A stretch of 64,000 nt of DNA, from NCBI RefSeq assembly GCF_003937945.1, contig NZ_RSEC01000063.1, positions 62,001-126,000 on the forward strand, read 5' to 3'. This document shows positions 51,664 to 60,252 of this stretch, piece by piece (positions within the stretch are counted from its first letter, which is position 1; every line of letters starts with the position of its first letter). The notes under the pieces were generated by a model that did not search any database, was not told the origin of the DNA, and saw only the letters and a list, made by a program, of their open reading frames with translations. The stretch is from Amycolatopsis eburnea (GTDB lineage: Bacteria; Actinomycetota; Actinomycetes; Mycobacteriales; Pseudonocardiaceae). Position numbers and translations under genes: made by a program.

Positions 51664-52428
51664 TCAGCCGTGGGTGATCTTCAAGCCGTAGAACGCGACC
51701 CGCGCGCCCTTCGTCGTGCTGTCCGAAGAGGACTGGTTGTACGAGCCCGCCTTGAAGTACTGCTTGTACGCCTTGAACGACGACGGGATGCCGTAGTGCG
51801 TGGTGCTGCCGTTGACCGTGAGGTCGATGGTGTTCCCGCCGGAGATCCCGATCGTGTAGGTCCACGTCTTGCCGAGCGAGACGTGGCCGACGGTGTGCGG
51901 CGTCTGCCCGCCGTCGGGGGAGTTCTCGGTGCCCAGCACGATGTCCCCGCTCGCGCGGTAGTACAGCTCCAGCAACGGTTTCGTGGACGACCCGCCGGTG
52001 CCGAGGTGCACCTGGCCGACGCACACGTTCGACGTCACCGACACCACGCGCAGCGTCGCGCTGAGCTTGTGCGACCCGCTCAGCGACCAGTTCGCGGCCG
52101 ACCCGTCGCGGTTCATCTCGCGCAGCTCGGAGCGCGCGTAGTTCGAATTCGGCGTGGTGACGCCCTTTTCCGGCGCCCAGAAGGTCATCGCGCCGTCGCG
52201 GGTGTCGGTGTAGAAGTAGCTGTCCTGGAAGCCGTTCGGCCCCTGCAGCCGGGACGACGGGATCGTGGTCGGCTTGCCGGGGGAGCCGACCGGCTCCTGC
52301 AGCTGCCAGACCGAGAGGTCGAAGTTGCCGCCCGGGGCCACGGACGGATCCGCCGCCACGGCGGGCAACGCGGTGGCCGCGGCCAGTGCCGGAACCGCCA
52401 GCAGGACGAACAAGGCACGCACGCGCAT
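51664..52428 (-). CDS. Secreted polysaccharide lyase family 7 (alginate lyase)
   Basis: 254 aa from ATG at 52428; the 35-residue extension covers the operator and is rejected. Signal peptide 1-26 (VPALAAATALPAVAA). All three PL7 signature motifs are present: RSELRE, QVH (VGQVHLG), and YFKAGSYNQ. It cleaves alginate or related uronate polymers by beta-elimination outside the cell. A 30-bp near-palindrome lies 32 bp upstream, suggesting sugar-responsive (LacI/GntR-like) control. Confidence 0.92.
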   Translation of the reverse strand: MRVRALFVLLAVPALAAATALPAVAADPSVAPGGNFDLSVWQLQEPVGSPGKPTTIPSSRLQGPNGFQDSYFYTDTRDGAMTFWAPEKGVTTPNSNYARSELREMNRDGSAANWSLSGSHKLSATLRVVSVTSNVCVGQVHLGTGGSSTKPLLELYYRASGDIVLGTENSPDGGQTPHTVGHVSLGKTWTYTIGISGGNTIDLTVNGSTTHYGIPSSFKAYKQYFKAGSYNQSSSDSTTKGARVAFYGLKITHG

Positions 52429-52459
52429 CGTGGGTGTCCTTTCGCGAGGGGGACGCTGC

Positions 52460-52489
52460 ACCATTCGTTCACGGACGTGAATAAATGGT
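52460..52489. promoter_or_regulatory. Nested operator palindrome upstream of the alginate lyase
   Basis: A perfect 14-bp palindrome TTCACGGACGTGAA (52468-52481) is nested in an outer inverted pair ACCATT (52460-52465) and AATGGT (52484-52489). Overall the two 14-nt halves match at 12 positions. It lies 32-61 bp upstream of the PL7 start codon. No regulator gene is adjacent. Confidence 0.65.
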
Positions 52490-52680
52490 CTGGACAACCC
52501 GGCGGCGTGGACCCACGGTAGGACGATGATCACCGGTTGTCAAGATCTGCCGCCGGAGTCGGGTGATCGAGGCAGACCCCGCCGGACCAGGGGGCAACGG
52601 GGCCGCGGGCCGGAGATGCTGGGGTTACGTTCGGATCATCAACGGATTCGACGCGCATTCCGCGGAAAGGAGCCGGAAAA

Positions 52681-53142
52681 ATGGGGAACGGAACCAGAAA
52701 AGCCACGGTGACGGCGATCGCGACGACCGCGCTGACCTTGTCCGCGGTCGCCCCGGCGAGTGCGGAGCCGACGCCCAGGCACTGCGTGCTGAACACCGCA
52801 ACCGGTGTGGAGCACTGCTCTTCCAGCCGGATCGCGCTCACCGCGCAGGCGAACGGCGACGTCGTGCAGGGCACTTTCTTCGACGGCCCGGACTACACGG
52901 GGAACTCGCTGACCATCACCGGTCCGCAACTGTGCGAAAAGGACGGCTGGGTGAACTGGCAGTTCGACCTCTCCGACGACTGGAAGAACAAGATCTCGTC
53001 GGTGCAGCCGTGGGGGAACTGCTGGATCTGGCTCTACCCGGAGCCGAACCTCGGCGGCGACCGCGACGGCCCGTTCAAGGAGAACACCGGCAACGTCGGG
53101 TCCTTCATGGACGACCGCACCCAGTCGATCGGCTTCAGCTGA
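52681..53142 (+). CDS. Secreted beta/gamma-crystallin-like (I36 inhibitor-type) protein
   Basis: 153 aa; AAAGGAG ribosome site 7 nt upstream. Signal peptide 1-28 (LTLSAVAPASA). The mature part has two Greek-key-like stretches: GTFFDGPDYTGNSLTITGPQLC and CWIWLYPEPNLGGDRDGPF, matching the beta/gamma crystallin or peptidase-inhibitor I36 fold. Six Cys could form disulfides. Possible protease inhibitor or Ca-binding protein. Followed 28 bp later by another small secreted protein, likely co-transcribed. Confidence 0.8.
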   Translation: MGNGTRKATVTAIATTALTLSAVAPASAEPTPRHCVLNTATGVEHCSSSRIALTAQANGDVVQGTFFDGPDYTGNSLTITGPQLCEKDGWVNWQFDLSDDWKNKISSVQPWGNCWIWLYPEPNLGGDRDGPFKENTGNVGSFMDDRTQSIGFS

Positions 53143-53170
53143 GCCACCCCCCGCGAGAAGGAGTGACCGC

Positions 53171-53788
53171 ATGACCTGCAAGCGCACCACGTGGGCGGCG
53201 GCGGGCCTCGGCCTGGTGACCGCCGCCGGCCTCGTGCTCACCGCCCCGGCCGCGTCCGCCGAAGACCAGCCCACCGCCCGGGAACTGCTCGACAAGTGCG
53301 ACAACGGCACGGACTCGTGCGTGTTCCACCCGGCAGGCCCGCCGGAGGAGCACACCGGCGCCGGGCACCAGGTCGGCGAGGCGGCCTACAACTGCACGCC
53401 GGACCTGCAGCGCAGCACCGTGAACTGGTCCGACACGACGGGTGAGTCGAACAGCTTCGGCGTCTCCCTGTCAGCCGAATACGGGTTCTCGGAAGTGTTC
53501 AAGGTGTCCATCGAGACGTCGTACCAGCACACCTGGGAGTCGTCGCACACCGAAGGGCAGGCGACCAACGTCGACGTCCGGCCGGGGGAGAAGGGCTGGG
53601 TGGAGCGGGCGCCGAAGATGCAGAAGGTGCACGGCACGTACGAAATGCACTTCGGCGACCGCTTCTACGGCCACTACATCTGGTACCAGGACTTCGACGC
53701 GGACGGCCCGGTCCCCGGCTCGACCGGCGACATCACCCAGCACACCGCCCCGATGACCGACCAGGAACGCGCGGAGCACTGCGGCTGA
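53171..53788 (+). CDS. Secreted aerolysin/ETX-MTX2-like protein
   Basis: 205 aa; GAAGGAG ribosome site. Signal peptide 1-30 (LVLTAPAASA). Mature Ser/Thr-rich alternating strands, SFGVSLSAEYGFSEVFKVSI then TSYQHTWESSHTEGQ, followed by VRPGEKGWVERAPKMQKVHGTYEMHFGD, look like the amphipathic insertion hairpin and flanking sheet of small beta-pore-forming proteins (ETX/MTX2 type). The receptor-binding domain would be the short N-terminal part with Cys residues. Pore formation is an inference from pattern only; a structural secreted protein is possible. Confidence 0.6.
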   Translation: MTCKRTTWAAAGLGLVTAAGLVLTAPAASAEDQPTARELLDKCDNGTDSCVFHPAGPPEEHTGAGHQVGEAAYNCTPDLQRSTVNWSDTTGESNSFGVSLSAEYGFSEVFKVSIETSYQHTWESSHTEGQATNVDVRPGEKGWVERAPKMQKVHGTYEMHFGDRFYGHYIWYQDFDADGPVPGSTGDITQHTAPMTDQERAEHCG

Positions 53789-53797
53789 CGCCCCGCC

Positions 53798-53826
53798 GGC
53801 GGGAATCGCGATGGCCGATTCCCGCC
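53798..53826. terminator. Perfect 11-bp hairpin after the secreted-protein pair
   Basis: GGCGGGAATCG (53798-53808) pairs with CGATTCCCGCC (53816-53826) over loop CGATGGC. It begins 10 nt after the stop of the aerolysin-like gene, so it most likely terminates that transcript. Its loop contains an in-frame ATG (53811) for the next gene, arguing against that start. Confidence 0.65.
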
Positions 53827-53861
53827 AGCGGCCGTCCGCTGTGGACGGCAGCATCGAACCC

Positions 53862-54584
53862 GTGAAGACGGAAACCCCTGCCCACACGGCCATCGAGCCC
53901 GGCATCCTCTACTTCGGCACCCCGGTCGTGCTCATCTCCACCACCAACGAAGACGGCTCCGCCAACCTCGCGCCGATGTCCTCGGCCTTCTGGCTCGGCT
54001 GGCGCGCGATGCTCGGGCTCGGCGCCCGCTCGAAGACCACCCAGAACCTGCTCCGCACCGGCGAAGGCGTGCTCAACCTGCCCTCCGACGCGCTCGCCGC
54101 GGCCGTCGACCGGCTCGCGCTGACCACCGGGTCGGATCCCGTGCCCGACGGCAAGCGGAAGCGCGGGTACTTCCACGTCGCGGAGAAGTTCGAGCGTGCC
54201 GGGCTCACGCCTGTCGCGTCGGAAACGGTTGCGCCGCCGCGGGTTGCCGAGTGCCCGGTGGCCATGGAGGTCGTGCTGGAGGCCGTGCACCCGCTCGCCG
54301 ACGAGGACGCGCGGCAGCGCGGCGGGATCGTCGCGCTCGAGGTGCGCGTGCAGCGCGTGTTCGTCCACGACGACATCCGGGCGGCCGGCAGCGACGACCA
54401 CATCGACCCGGATCGCTGGCGGCCGCTCATCATGAGCTTCCAGAAGCTCTACGGCCTCGGCCCGCAGGTGCACCCCTCGACGCTGGCCCGCATCCCCGAA
54501 CGCCTTTACCGGGGCCCGGACATCGACCGCGCCCGCGGCGTCACGTCGCGTTCAACCGCGTCAGCAGGGGAGCGAGCGTCTTGA
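53862..54584 (+). CDS. Flavin reductase-like (FMN-binding) domain protein
   Basis: 240 aa from GTG at 53862, which follows CAGCAT by 7 nt (leaderless-like). The alternative ATG at 53811 lies in the loop of a terminator hairpin. GILYFGTPVVLISTTNEDGSANLAPMSSAFWLGWRAMLGLG is the FMN-binding split barrel of flavin reductase-like proteins, with KTTQNLLRTGEGVLNL following. It probably uses FMN with NAD(P)H or acts as an oxidoreductase of unknown substrate. Overlaps the convergent serine hydrolase by 44 bp. Confidence 0.8.
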   Translation: MKTETPAHTAIEPGILYFGTPVVLISTTNEDGSANLAPMSSAFWLGWRAMLGLGARSKTTQNLLRTGEGVLNLPSDALAAAVDRLALTTGSDPVPDGKRKRGYFHVAEKFERAGLTPVASETVAPPRVAECPVAMEVVLEAVHPLADEDARQRGGIVALEVRVQRVFVHDDIRAAGSDDHIDPDRWRPLIMSFQKLYGLGPQVHPSTLARIPERLYRGPDIDRARGVTSRSTASAGERAS

Positions 54585-55452
54585 TGCCGGCGGTCACCGC
54601 CGCCCGGCCCTTCGCCGAGGAGATCGGCGGCTGCCGCGTCAGCAGCACCACGACGTAGCGGCCGCCGACCACGCCGGTGGTGTTGAGGACCAGCGCCGAG
54701 CGCAGGATCATCCAGCCCTGCTTGACCTGCCAGGACATCCCGCTCAGGCCGTCGGGGATGCCGAAGTACTGGTCCCAGCCGTCGTCGGCGGGGTTGCGGG
54801 CGTTGCCGAGCGCCGTCAGGATCGGCTGGGCGATCTCGTCGGGCATCGTGTCTTCCAGGTACTGGTAGATCGCCAGCACGTCACCGGCGCTCGTCTTGGC
54901 CATGCCCCACTGCGTCGGGTCCGCGGGCGGCGTCGTGTGCGCCAGGCCGAGCAGCGCCGCCGTGCGCGTCACGATGGCGTTGCCGCCGTTGCGCTCCCAG
55001 AACGCCGAGGCGATCGCGTCGTTGCTGCCCTCGAGCATGTCGGTGAGGTCTTCGACGGCGTCGGCGTCGGGGAGCGCCCACGCGCCCGTGGTGTCGTCGC
55101 GGACCTCGTCGATGGCGATCAGCAGCTTGACCACCGACGCGGTGTAGTACGGCTCGTCGGCGCCGAGGGTCGCCAGCTCCTTCCCCGCTTCCCGGTCGTA
55201 CAGGACGAACCCGACGCTCGTCCGCGGCGAAGCGGCGGTCACCGCGGCCGCGACGCCGTCCGCGACCGACGACAGGTCCGGGTACGGGACTTCGGACGTC
55301 GACGCCACCGGACTGGGGGTCGGCGGCGGGGCCACCACGGCCACCGGCGCCGGGCCGGTGGACCCGCCGCCGGCCGAGACCAGTACCCCGGCCGTCAGCG
55401 CGGCGGCCGTCACCCCCGCGCCCGCGAGTGTCCGGCGGATCCGTGTTCCCAT
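54541..55452 (-). CDS. Exported serine hydrolase, class A beta-lactamase-like
   Basis: 303 aa. N-terminal export helix (VTAAALTAGVLVSAGGGS), then a Pro/Ala linker. SVVK within YTASVVKLLIA is the SxxK motif, GSND provides the SDN-type Ser/Asn and VKQGWM stands at the KTG position. The fold is that of penicillin-recognising hydrolases; members are often annotated as beta-lactamase-like or Tfp-related and may act on peptidoglycan peptides rather than drugs. Divergent from the KPR gene. Confidence 0.82.
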   Translation of the reverse strand: MGTRIRRTLAGAGVTAAALTAGVLVSAGGGSTGPAPVAVVAPPPTPSPVASTSEVPYPDLSSVADGVAAAVTAASPRTSVGFVLYDREAGKELATLGADEPYYTASVVKLLIAIDEVRDDTTGAWALPDADAVEDLTDMLEGSNDAIASAFWERNGGNAIVTRTAALLGLAHTTPPADPTQWGMAKTSAGDVLAIYQYLEDTMPDEIAQPILTALGNARNPADDGWDQYFGIPDGLSGMSWQVKQGWMILRSALVLNTTGVVGGRYVVVLLTRQPPISSAKGRAAVTAGIKTLAPLLTRLNAT

Positions 55453-55546
55453 GCCCGTCCAACGGGCCCCGGCTCCGGGTCGACCTGTCCGTTCCCTGTG
55501 TCTTGCTGTGGGAATACTGTGCCCGCCGCCCGGCGTACGTCATGGG

Positions 55547-56470
55547 GTGAGCGACTTGCGGATTCTGGTGGTGGGTGCCGGCGCGACCGGCGGGTACTTC
55601 GGCGGGCGGCTGCTGCAGGCGGGCCGGGACGTCACGTTCCTCGTCCGGCCCGGCCGGGCGAAGGTGCTGCGGGACAGCGGCCTGCGGATTGTCGGGCTCG
55701 GCGAGGAGACGGTGCTGACGCCGTCGCTCGCCGAGACCGGGACGCTCGACGGGACGTACGACCTCGTGCTGCTGGCCGTCAAGGCCACCGGCCTGGCGGC
55801 GGCCATCGACGATTTCGCCCCCGCGGTCGGGCCCGAAACCCTGGTCCTGCCGTTCCTCAACGGACTCGCCCACCTCGACGCCCTCGACGCGCGGTTCGGC
55901 GAAGGCGCCGTGCTCGGCGGTGTCGCGAAGGTGATGACCACCCTCGACGACGACGGCGCGATCCGGCGGCTCGGGCCCTTGCAGCACCTCACGTACGGCG
56001 CCCGCACCGAGCCCGCCCCGCCGCGGCTGGCCGACGTCGGCGCGGCGCTGGAGGGCGCCGGGTTCCCCGTCGTCCGAAGTGCCCGGATCACCGAGGCGAT
56101 GTGGGCGAAATGGGTGTTCATCGCCGCGATCGGCGGGATCAACAGCCTGCTGCGCGGCACGATCGGCGACGTCGTCGCGGTGCCGGCCGGCGCGGAGCTC
56201 GCCGAAGCCGTGGTGGCCGAAGCGGCTGCCGTCGCCGAAGCGGCCGGGTACCCGGTGCCCGCGGCGGACCTCGAAACCACGCGCAAGACCGTGACCGACC
56301 CCGCGATGGGTGGATCTTCGCTTTACCGGGACCTGCTCGGCGGTCACCCGGTCGAGGGCGAGCAGATCTTCGGCGATCTCACCGCGCGTGCCCGTGCGCT
56401 CGGCGTCGCCACGCCCCTGCTCGACCTCGTCAGCCTGCAGCTTCGCGTCCACAACCACCGCATCGGGTGA
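55547..56470 (+). CDS. Ketopantoate reductase (PanE/ApbA family)
   Basis: 307 aa from GTG at 55547; the open frame to 55358 lies over the divergent gene's promoter. LRILVVGAGATGGYFGGRLLQAGRDVTFLVRPGRAKVL is the NADP Rossmann, VLLAVKATGLAAAI, and LNGLAHLDAL and the C-terminal helical domain with AMWAKWVFIAAIGGINSLLR carry the conserved Lys and Asn positions. It would reduce 2-dehydropantoate to pantoate; paralogs act on other 2-keto acids, and neighbours give no hint. Confidence 0.88.
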   Translation: MSDLRILVVGAGATGGYFGGRLLQAGRDVTFLVRPGRAKVLRDSGLRIVGLGEETVLTPSLAETGTLDGTYDLVLLAVKATGLAAAIDDFAPAVGPETLVLPFLNGLAHLDALDARFGEGAVLGGVAKVMTTLDDDGAIRRLGPLQHLTYGARTEPAPPRLADVGAALEGAGFPVVRSARITEAMWAKWVFIAAIGGINSLLRGTIGDVVAVPAGAELAEAVVAEAAAVAEAAGYPVPAADLETTRKTVTDPAMGGSSLYRDLLGGHPVEGEQIFGDLTARARALGVATPLLDLVSLQLRVHNHRIG

Positions 56471-56623
56471 ACCGGTCACGGACGGCGCTTTGCCCGGGCA
56501 GTCCAGGGGATCGTGGTCTTTCGGGCACCCGCGTGGCGGCGCCGTCCGGGCCCCGTACCGCACTGCTACTCTTCGTAAGGAGAGTTGCTTGAAGGTTTGA
56601 CGACGGAGAATCGGCGAGGGGAA

Positions 56624-57466
56624 ATGGCGGAGCGGTTCGAGTTCGTCCTCGAGGTCGTCGAAGCCCTCATAGTCGGCCAGGCCACCGGCGGTGACGTCCG
56701 GCGGTACCCGCTGCGCGCGGGCAACCTGCCGACGGACCCGGTGCGGTTCGTGCGGGTCGCGCGTCAGGTGTACGACGCGCTCGAGGAGCGGCGGCTTTCG
56801 GTCTCCGGTGAGCTGCACCCCGGTGTGCGCACGGCATTCGAGCTGCTCGCCGAGCCCCGGGTTTCGGTTGCGGTGAGCGGGATCGACGGCCTCGGCGCCG
56901 ACGTCGCGGTCCTCGTGGTCACCGACGGCGCGCAGGCGCTCGGCATCACCCAGAACCCGGACACCGACGAACTGCTGTTCTCGCTGTTCGCGGACGAGGA
57001 GCTCGTCGAGGTCGTCACGGGCGTGCTGCCGCCCGCCCCGGCCGCGACCACCGGCAAGCACGTCGTGCACCGCGCCGCCGGGCGCGAAGTCTCGGCCATG
57101 GCGGCGAAGCGCATCGCCGACGCCGAGTTCGAGGAAGAAGAAACCGACGCCTTCGGCATGATCGAGGTCAAGGCCGTGGTGCGGCCGGGCCGCCGACCGC
57201 CAGCGCGGAAGCCCTCGGACGTCGCGGTGCTCGAGCGGGTGCTCGCCGAACCGCGGCTGGGCGGCGGCCACATCGCCGTCACCGCGCAGGGCCGCCGCGG
57301 CGAGCGCGTGGCCGGGGAACCGCTGAGCTGGCTGGACACCGCCGACGGCCGCTACCTCGTGCACACGACGACCGGCGAGGCCGGCGAGCTGACGGCGGAG
57401 TACGTGCCGGCCGGCCGGGCCGACCTCGCCCGCGCGATCCGCGACGCCATCGCCGCGGTGTACTGA
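56624..57466 (+). CDS. ESX-associated EspG-like chaperone
   Basis: 280 aa from ATG at 56624 (GAGGGG just upstream); TTG codons at 56585 and 56597 are possible alternatives. The fold pattern (FEFVLEVVEALIVGQ, FVRVARQVYDALEERRLSVSGELHPGVRTAFELLAEPRVSVAVSG, a variable middle, and LVHTTTGEAGELTAEYVPAGRADLARAIRDAI) is that of EspG proteins, which bind and deliver PE/PPE-type substrates to type VII machinery. Heads a five-gene cassette of ESX substrates. A -10-like TACTCT lies at 56567-56572. Confidence 0.85.
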   Translation: MAERFEFVLEVVEALIVGQATGGDVRRYPLRAGNLPTDPVRFVRVARQVYDALEERRLSVSGELHPGVRTAFELLAEPRVSVAVSGIDGLGADVAVLVVTDGAQALGITQNPDTDELLFSLFADEELVEVVTGVLPPAPAATTGKHVVHRAAGREVSAMAAKRIADAEFEEEETDAFGMIEVKAVVRPGRRPPARKPSDVAVLERVLAEPRLGGGHIAVTAQGRRGERVAGEPLSWLDTADGRYLVHTTTGEAGELTAEYVPAGRADLARAIRDAIAAVY

Positions 57467-57486
57467 CCGGGAAGGGAACAGTCCTG

Positions 57487-57954
57487 ATGACGGAAGAGAC
57501 CCAGGCGGTGGCCCAGGCTCTCCAGGCGACGGCGCAGATGCAGACCGCGACCGAGCCCGCGCAGAAGGCCATGGCCGCCGTCCGCGTCGGGCTCGCCGGC
57601 GCCCAGCTGAAGCGGCTCGCGCAGAGCGGTGGCTTCGCCATCGACGACACCACGGGCAACCAGCTGATCGAGGCCCTCGAAGGCGTGCTCGAGTCGCTCG
57701 AACAGCGCTGGGCGAACCTGCAGCGGCTGAACGACGCGCCGGCCATGAGCCGCACCGCGACCGGCCAGTGGGTTTCCGCGCACATGGTCAACACCGCCGC
57801 CGACGACCACGGGCTGGTCACGCAGCTGCAGGCCGCGCGGCAGGAGTTCCCGACCTACATCGAAGCCATCAAGCTGGCCAAGAAGAACTACAAGTCCCGG
57901 GAAGAGAACACGCGCGCGACGCTGACCTCCCTCCCGACCGCCGACCAGAGCTGA
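57487..57954 (+). CDS. Helical ESX substrate-like protein
   Basis: 155 aa; AAGGGAA upstream. All-helical, Ala/Gln-rich (QAVAQALQATAQMQTA), ending NYKSREENTRATL, where Tyr and Glu four residues on fit the YxxxE secretion signal of type VII substrates. Family not recognised by name. Position between EspG-like and PPE-like genes suggests a PE-like partner of the next protein. Confidence 0.7.
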   Translation: MTEETQAVAQALQATAQMQTATEPAQKAMAAVRVGLAGAQLKRLAQSGGFAIDDTTGNQLIEALEGVLESLEQRWANLQRLNDAPAMSRTATGQWVSAHMVNTAADDHGLVTQLQAARQEFPTYIEAIKLAKKNYKSREENTRATLTSLPTADQS

Positions 57955-57962
57955 GGGAGACC

Positions 57963-59906
57963 GTGGCACCCACCGCCGAGTCCGTCTCGGACCCGTCGTC
58001 CCCGGACTACAACCCGCGCAGTCCGCTCTACGACGTGACGGCCGATTCGTCGTCGAAGTACTACGTCGGTCCGCTGACCACGGACAAGTCGCCGTCCGGC
58101 GACGAAATCCGCGAAATGGCCACCAGGCAGGTCGACGACGAGATCCGGCGCGGCTGGCTCGGCCCGGTCGTCGACCCGGTGCTGCGCGACAAGAAGATCC
58201 AGGAGCTGTACCAGCAGCACCTCGACGACGCCAAGCACGGCCTCGACGAGGGCCTCGCCATGCGCGAGACCGGCGGCGCCCCGAAGACGCTCTGGGCCAA
58301 CGCCACCCACGAGCAGATGAACGAGGCCATCACGCAGGACGCCAACCCGGCGACCGTCGCGGAGACCTCGGAGGAGTGGGTGCGGGTCGGCAACGACCTC
58401 GGCACGCACCAGAAGACGCTGGCCGACGCCATCAACGCGAGCACCAGCAACTGGCAGGGCGACGCCGGCGACGCCGTCCGCGAGCACCTCGCCGGGGTCG
58501 GCAAGTGGCTGGGCGCGACCGCGCAGGGCGCGACGCTCGCCGGCCGCCAGCAGGAGATCCACTCCCAGGCGCTCAACGAAACCCAGCGGCAGATGGTCGC
58601 GAACCCGCCGGTCCAGTTCGACCTGCAGAGCACCAACCAGCGGCTGATGTCGATGACCGACCCGGTGCAGTACGCCGCGGCGGCCGGCGAGGCGATCCAG
58701 ACCTACCGGGCCCAGACGGCCGCGCGCGACCACGCCGCGCAGATCATGACCCAGTACGACGAGACCATCGGCGCGGCGGTCGCCACGCCGCGGTTCCCGG
58801 CCCCGCCGAAGCTGCCGACGGCGACCGCGACGCGGCAGCTGACCGGCACCCGGGCGGACGGCGGTGCGGCGGCGAGCGCCGAGCACCCGCTGCTGGCGCG
58901 GACCGCGATGGACCCGGCACTGGACCCCACCGCTTCCGGCCGCACCCCGGCCGGGCTGGACGCCGCCGGGCTCGGCGGCGCGGGCGGCCCCGGGGGCAGC
59001 GGTGCCGGGATCCCCGGCGGCGGCTCGGGTATCCCGGGCGGCGGCCCGGGCGGCTCCGGCACCGAGGGCTTCTCGGGCAGTGGGATCCCCGGCGGCGGCG
59101 GGGCAGGCGGCTCCGGCTTCTCCGGGGCCGGTATCCCGGCCGCGAGCGGTGGCGGCGCCGGCGGTTCGGGCTTCAGCCCGGGGTCGATCCCGGAGATCCC
59201 CGGCGGCAGCTTCAGCGGCGCCGGCATCCCCGGCTCGTCGGTCCCCGGTTTCGACGACTCGACGACGTCGTCCGGCTTCTCGCCGTCCGGCATCCCGTCG
59301 AGCGGCGGCCCGGGCGGCAGCGGCTACACGCCGCCGTCGATCCCGAACATCCCGGACGTCGGCGGTGGCGGCACCACGATCGGCCGCGGCGGCAGCCCGA
59401 TCCCCGGGTTCACCCCGCCGGGCATCGACCCGATCACCGGCCTGCCCACCGGCACCGGCCCGGGCGGCATCCCCGGCGGCGGGAAGACGCCGACCATCGG
59501 CCGCCTCGGCGGCATCAACGGGGACAGCATCGCCAGCCGCCTCGGCGGCATCGGCGGCGGCGGTGCCGGGGGCGGGTCCCTCGGTGGCATCGGCGGCGGT
59601 GGCGCGGGCGGCGGTGGCGTGCGCGGCACGGGCGCGGGCAACCTGGCCGGCGGTGCGGCGTCCGGCGCGGCCGCGGAGGCCGAAGCGGCGGCGGCGCGCA
59701 ACGCGGGCATGGCGGGCAAGGCCGGCGCGGCCGGTTCCCCCGGCATGGGCGGCATGGGTGCCGGCGCCCGGGGCGGCAAGGGCGACAACGACAAGGAACA
59801 CAAGGCGGCCGACTACCTCGAGAGCGACGACCCGAACTTCTTCGCGGGCGAGCAGGTCGTCGCGCCCCCGGTGATCGGCGACTGGAAGAACCAGGATTGG
59901 AAGTGA
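57963..59906 (+). CDS. PPE/WXG-like, Gly-rich type VII substrate
   Basis: 647 aa; GTG at 57963 after GGGAG. Residues ~1-310 are helical with a WxG turn (NWQGDAG, Trp164). Residues ~340-640 are a low-complexity Gly/Ser/Ile/Pro array with repeated GIPGGG and SGFS/GAGIP blocks. The C terminus carries YLESD (YxxxD) before DDPNFFAGEQ. PPE-like proteins pair with PE-like partners and are escorted by EspG; the Gly-rich region may be exposed at the cell surface. High repeat content may vary between strains. Confidence 0.8.
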   Translation: MAPTAESVSDPSSPDYNPRSPLYDVTADSSSKYYVGPLTTDKSPSGDEIREMATRQVDDEIRRGWLGPVVDPVLRDKKIQELYQQHLDDAKHGLDEGLAMRETGGAPKTLWANATHEQMNEAITQDANPATVAETSEEWVRVGNDLGTHQKTLADAINASTSNWQGDAGDAVREHLAGVGKWLGATAQGATLAGRQQEIHSQALNETQRQMVANPPVQFDLQSTNQRLMSMTDPVQYAAAAGEAIQTYRAQTAARDHAAQIMTQYDETIGAAVATPRFPAPPKLPTATATRQLTGTRADGGAAASAEHPLLARTAMDPALDPTASGRTPAGLDAAGLGGAGGPGGSGAGIPGGGSGIPGGGPGGSGTEGFSGSGIPGGGGAGGSGFSGAGIPAASGGGAGGSGFSPGSIPEIPGGSFSGAGIPGSSVPGFDDSTTSSGFSPSGIPSSGGPGGSGYTPPSIPNIPDVGGGGTTIGRGGSPIPGFTPPGIDPITGLPTGTGPGGIPGGGKTPTIGRLGGINGDSIASRLGGIGGGGAGGGSLGGIGGGGAGGGGVRGTGAGNLAGGAASGAAAEAEAAAARNAGMAGKAGAAGSPGMGGMGAGARGGKGDNDKEHKAADYLESDDPNFFAGEQVVAPPVIGDWKNQDWK

Positions 59907-59910
59907 ACGC

Positions 59911-60252
59911 ATGACGGCCGGCTTCGAGGTCGAACCGGACGAACTGGTCGCGCACTCGAGTCACGTCGAGAGCCTGGTCGACCGGCTCAACACGGCCTCC
60001 GCGGCGGCCGACACGGCGATGTCGGACGACGCGTACGGGCTGCTGTGCGCGTTCCTCCCGCCGATCATCCGGCCGACGGGGGAGAAGGCGAAGGAGACGC
60101 TGGCCGCGTCGATCGAAGGCGTGCGCGGGCTCGCGGACAACGTCAAGACCGCCGCGCAGTCCTACCGCGACGGTGAAGAGGCGAACGCGGAGCCGTTCGA
60201 GAAGCAGCTCACGGCGTCGCCGCGGGCCGTGGAAGCGAGGACGAAGGCATGA
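59911..60252 (+). CDS. EspC-like type VII secretion target
   Basis: 113 aa. Matches the short helix-turn-helix ESX target family (FEVEPDELVAHSSHVESLVDRLNTASAA) with a C-terminal YRDGE (YxxxE) signal. EspC proteins are co-secreted partners in ESX systems. 4-bp gap after the PPE-like gene; its stop overlaps the YbaB start (ATGA). Confidence 0.85.
   Translation: MTAGFEVEPDELVAHSSHVESLVDRLNTASAAADTAMSDDAYGLLCAFLPPIIRPTGEKAKETLAASIEGVRGLADNVKTAAQSYRDGEEANAEPFEKQLTASPRAVEARTKA

Noticed and set aside
58970..59640. DNA repeat array or CRISPR-like pattern
   Set aside because: The repetition is at the protein level (Gly/Ile/Pro blocks of the PPE-like protein), without regular spacers.
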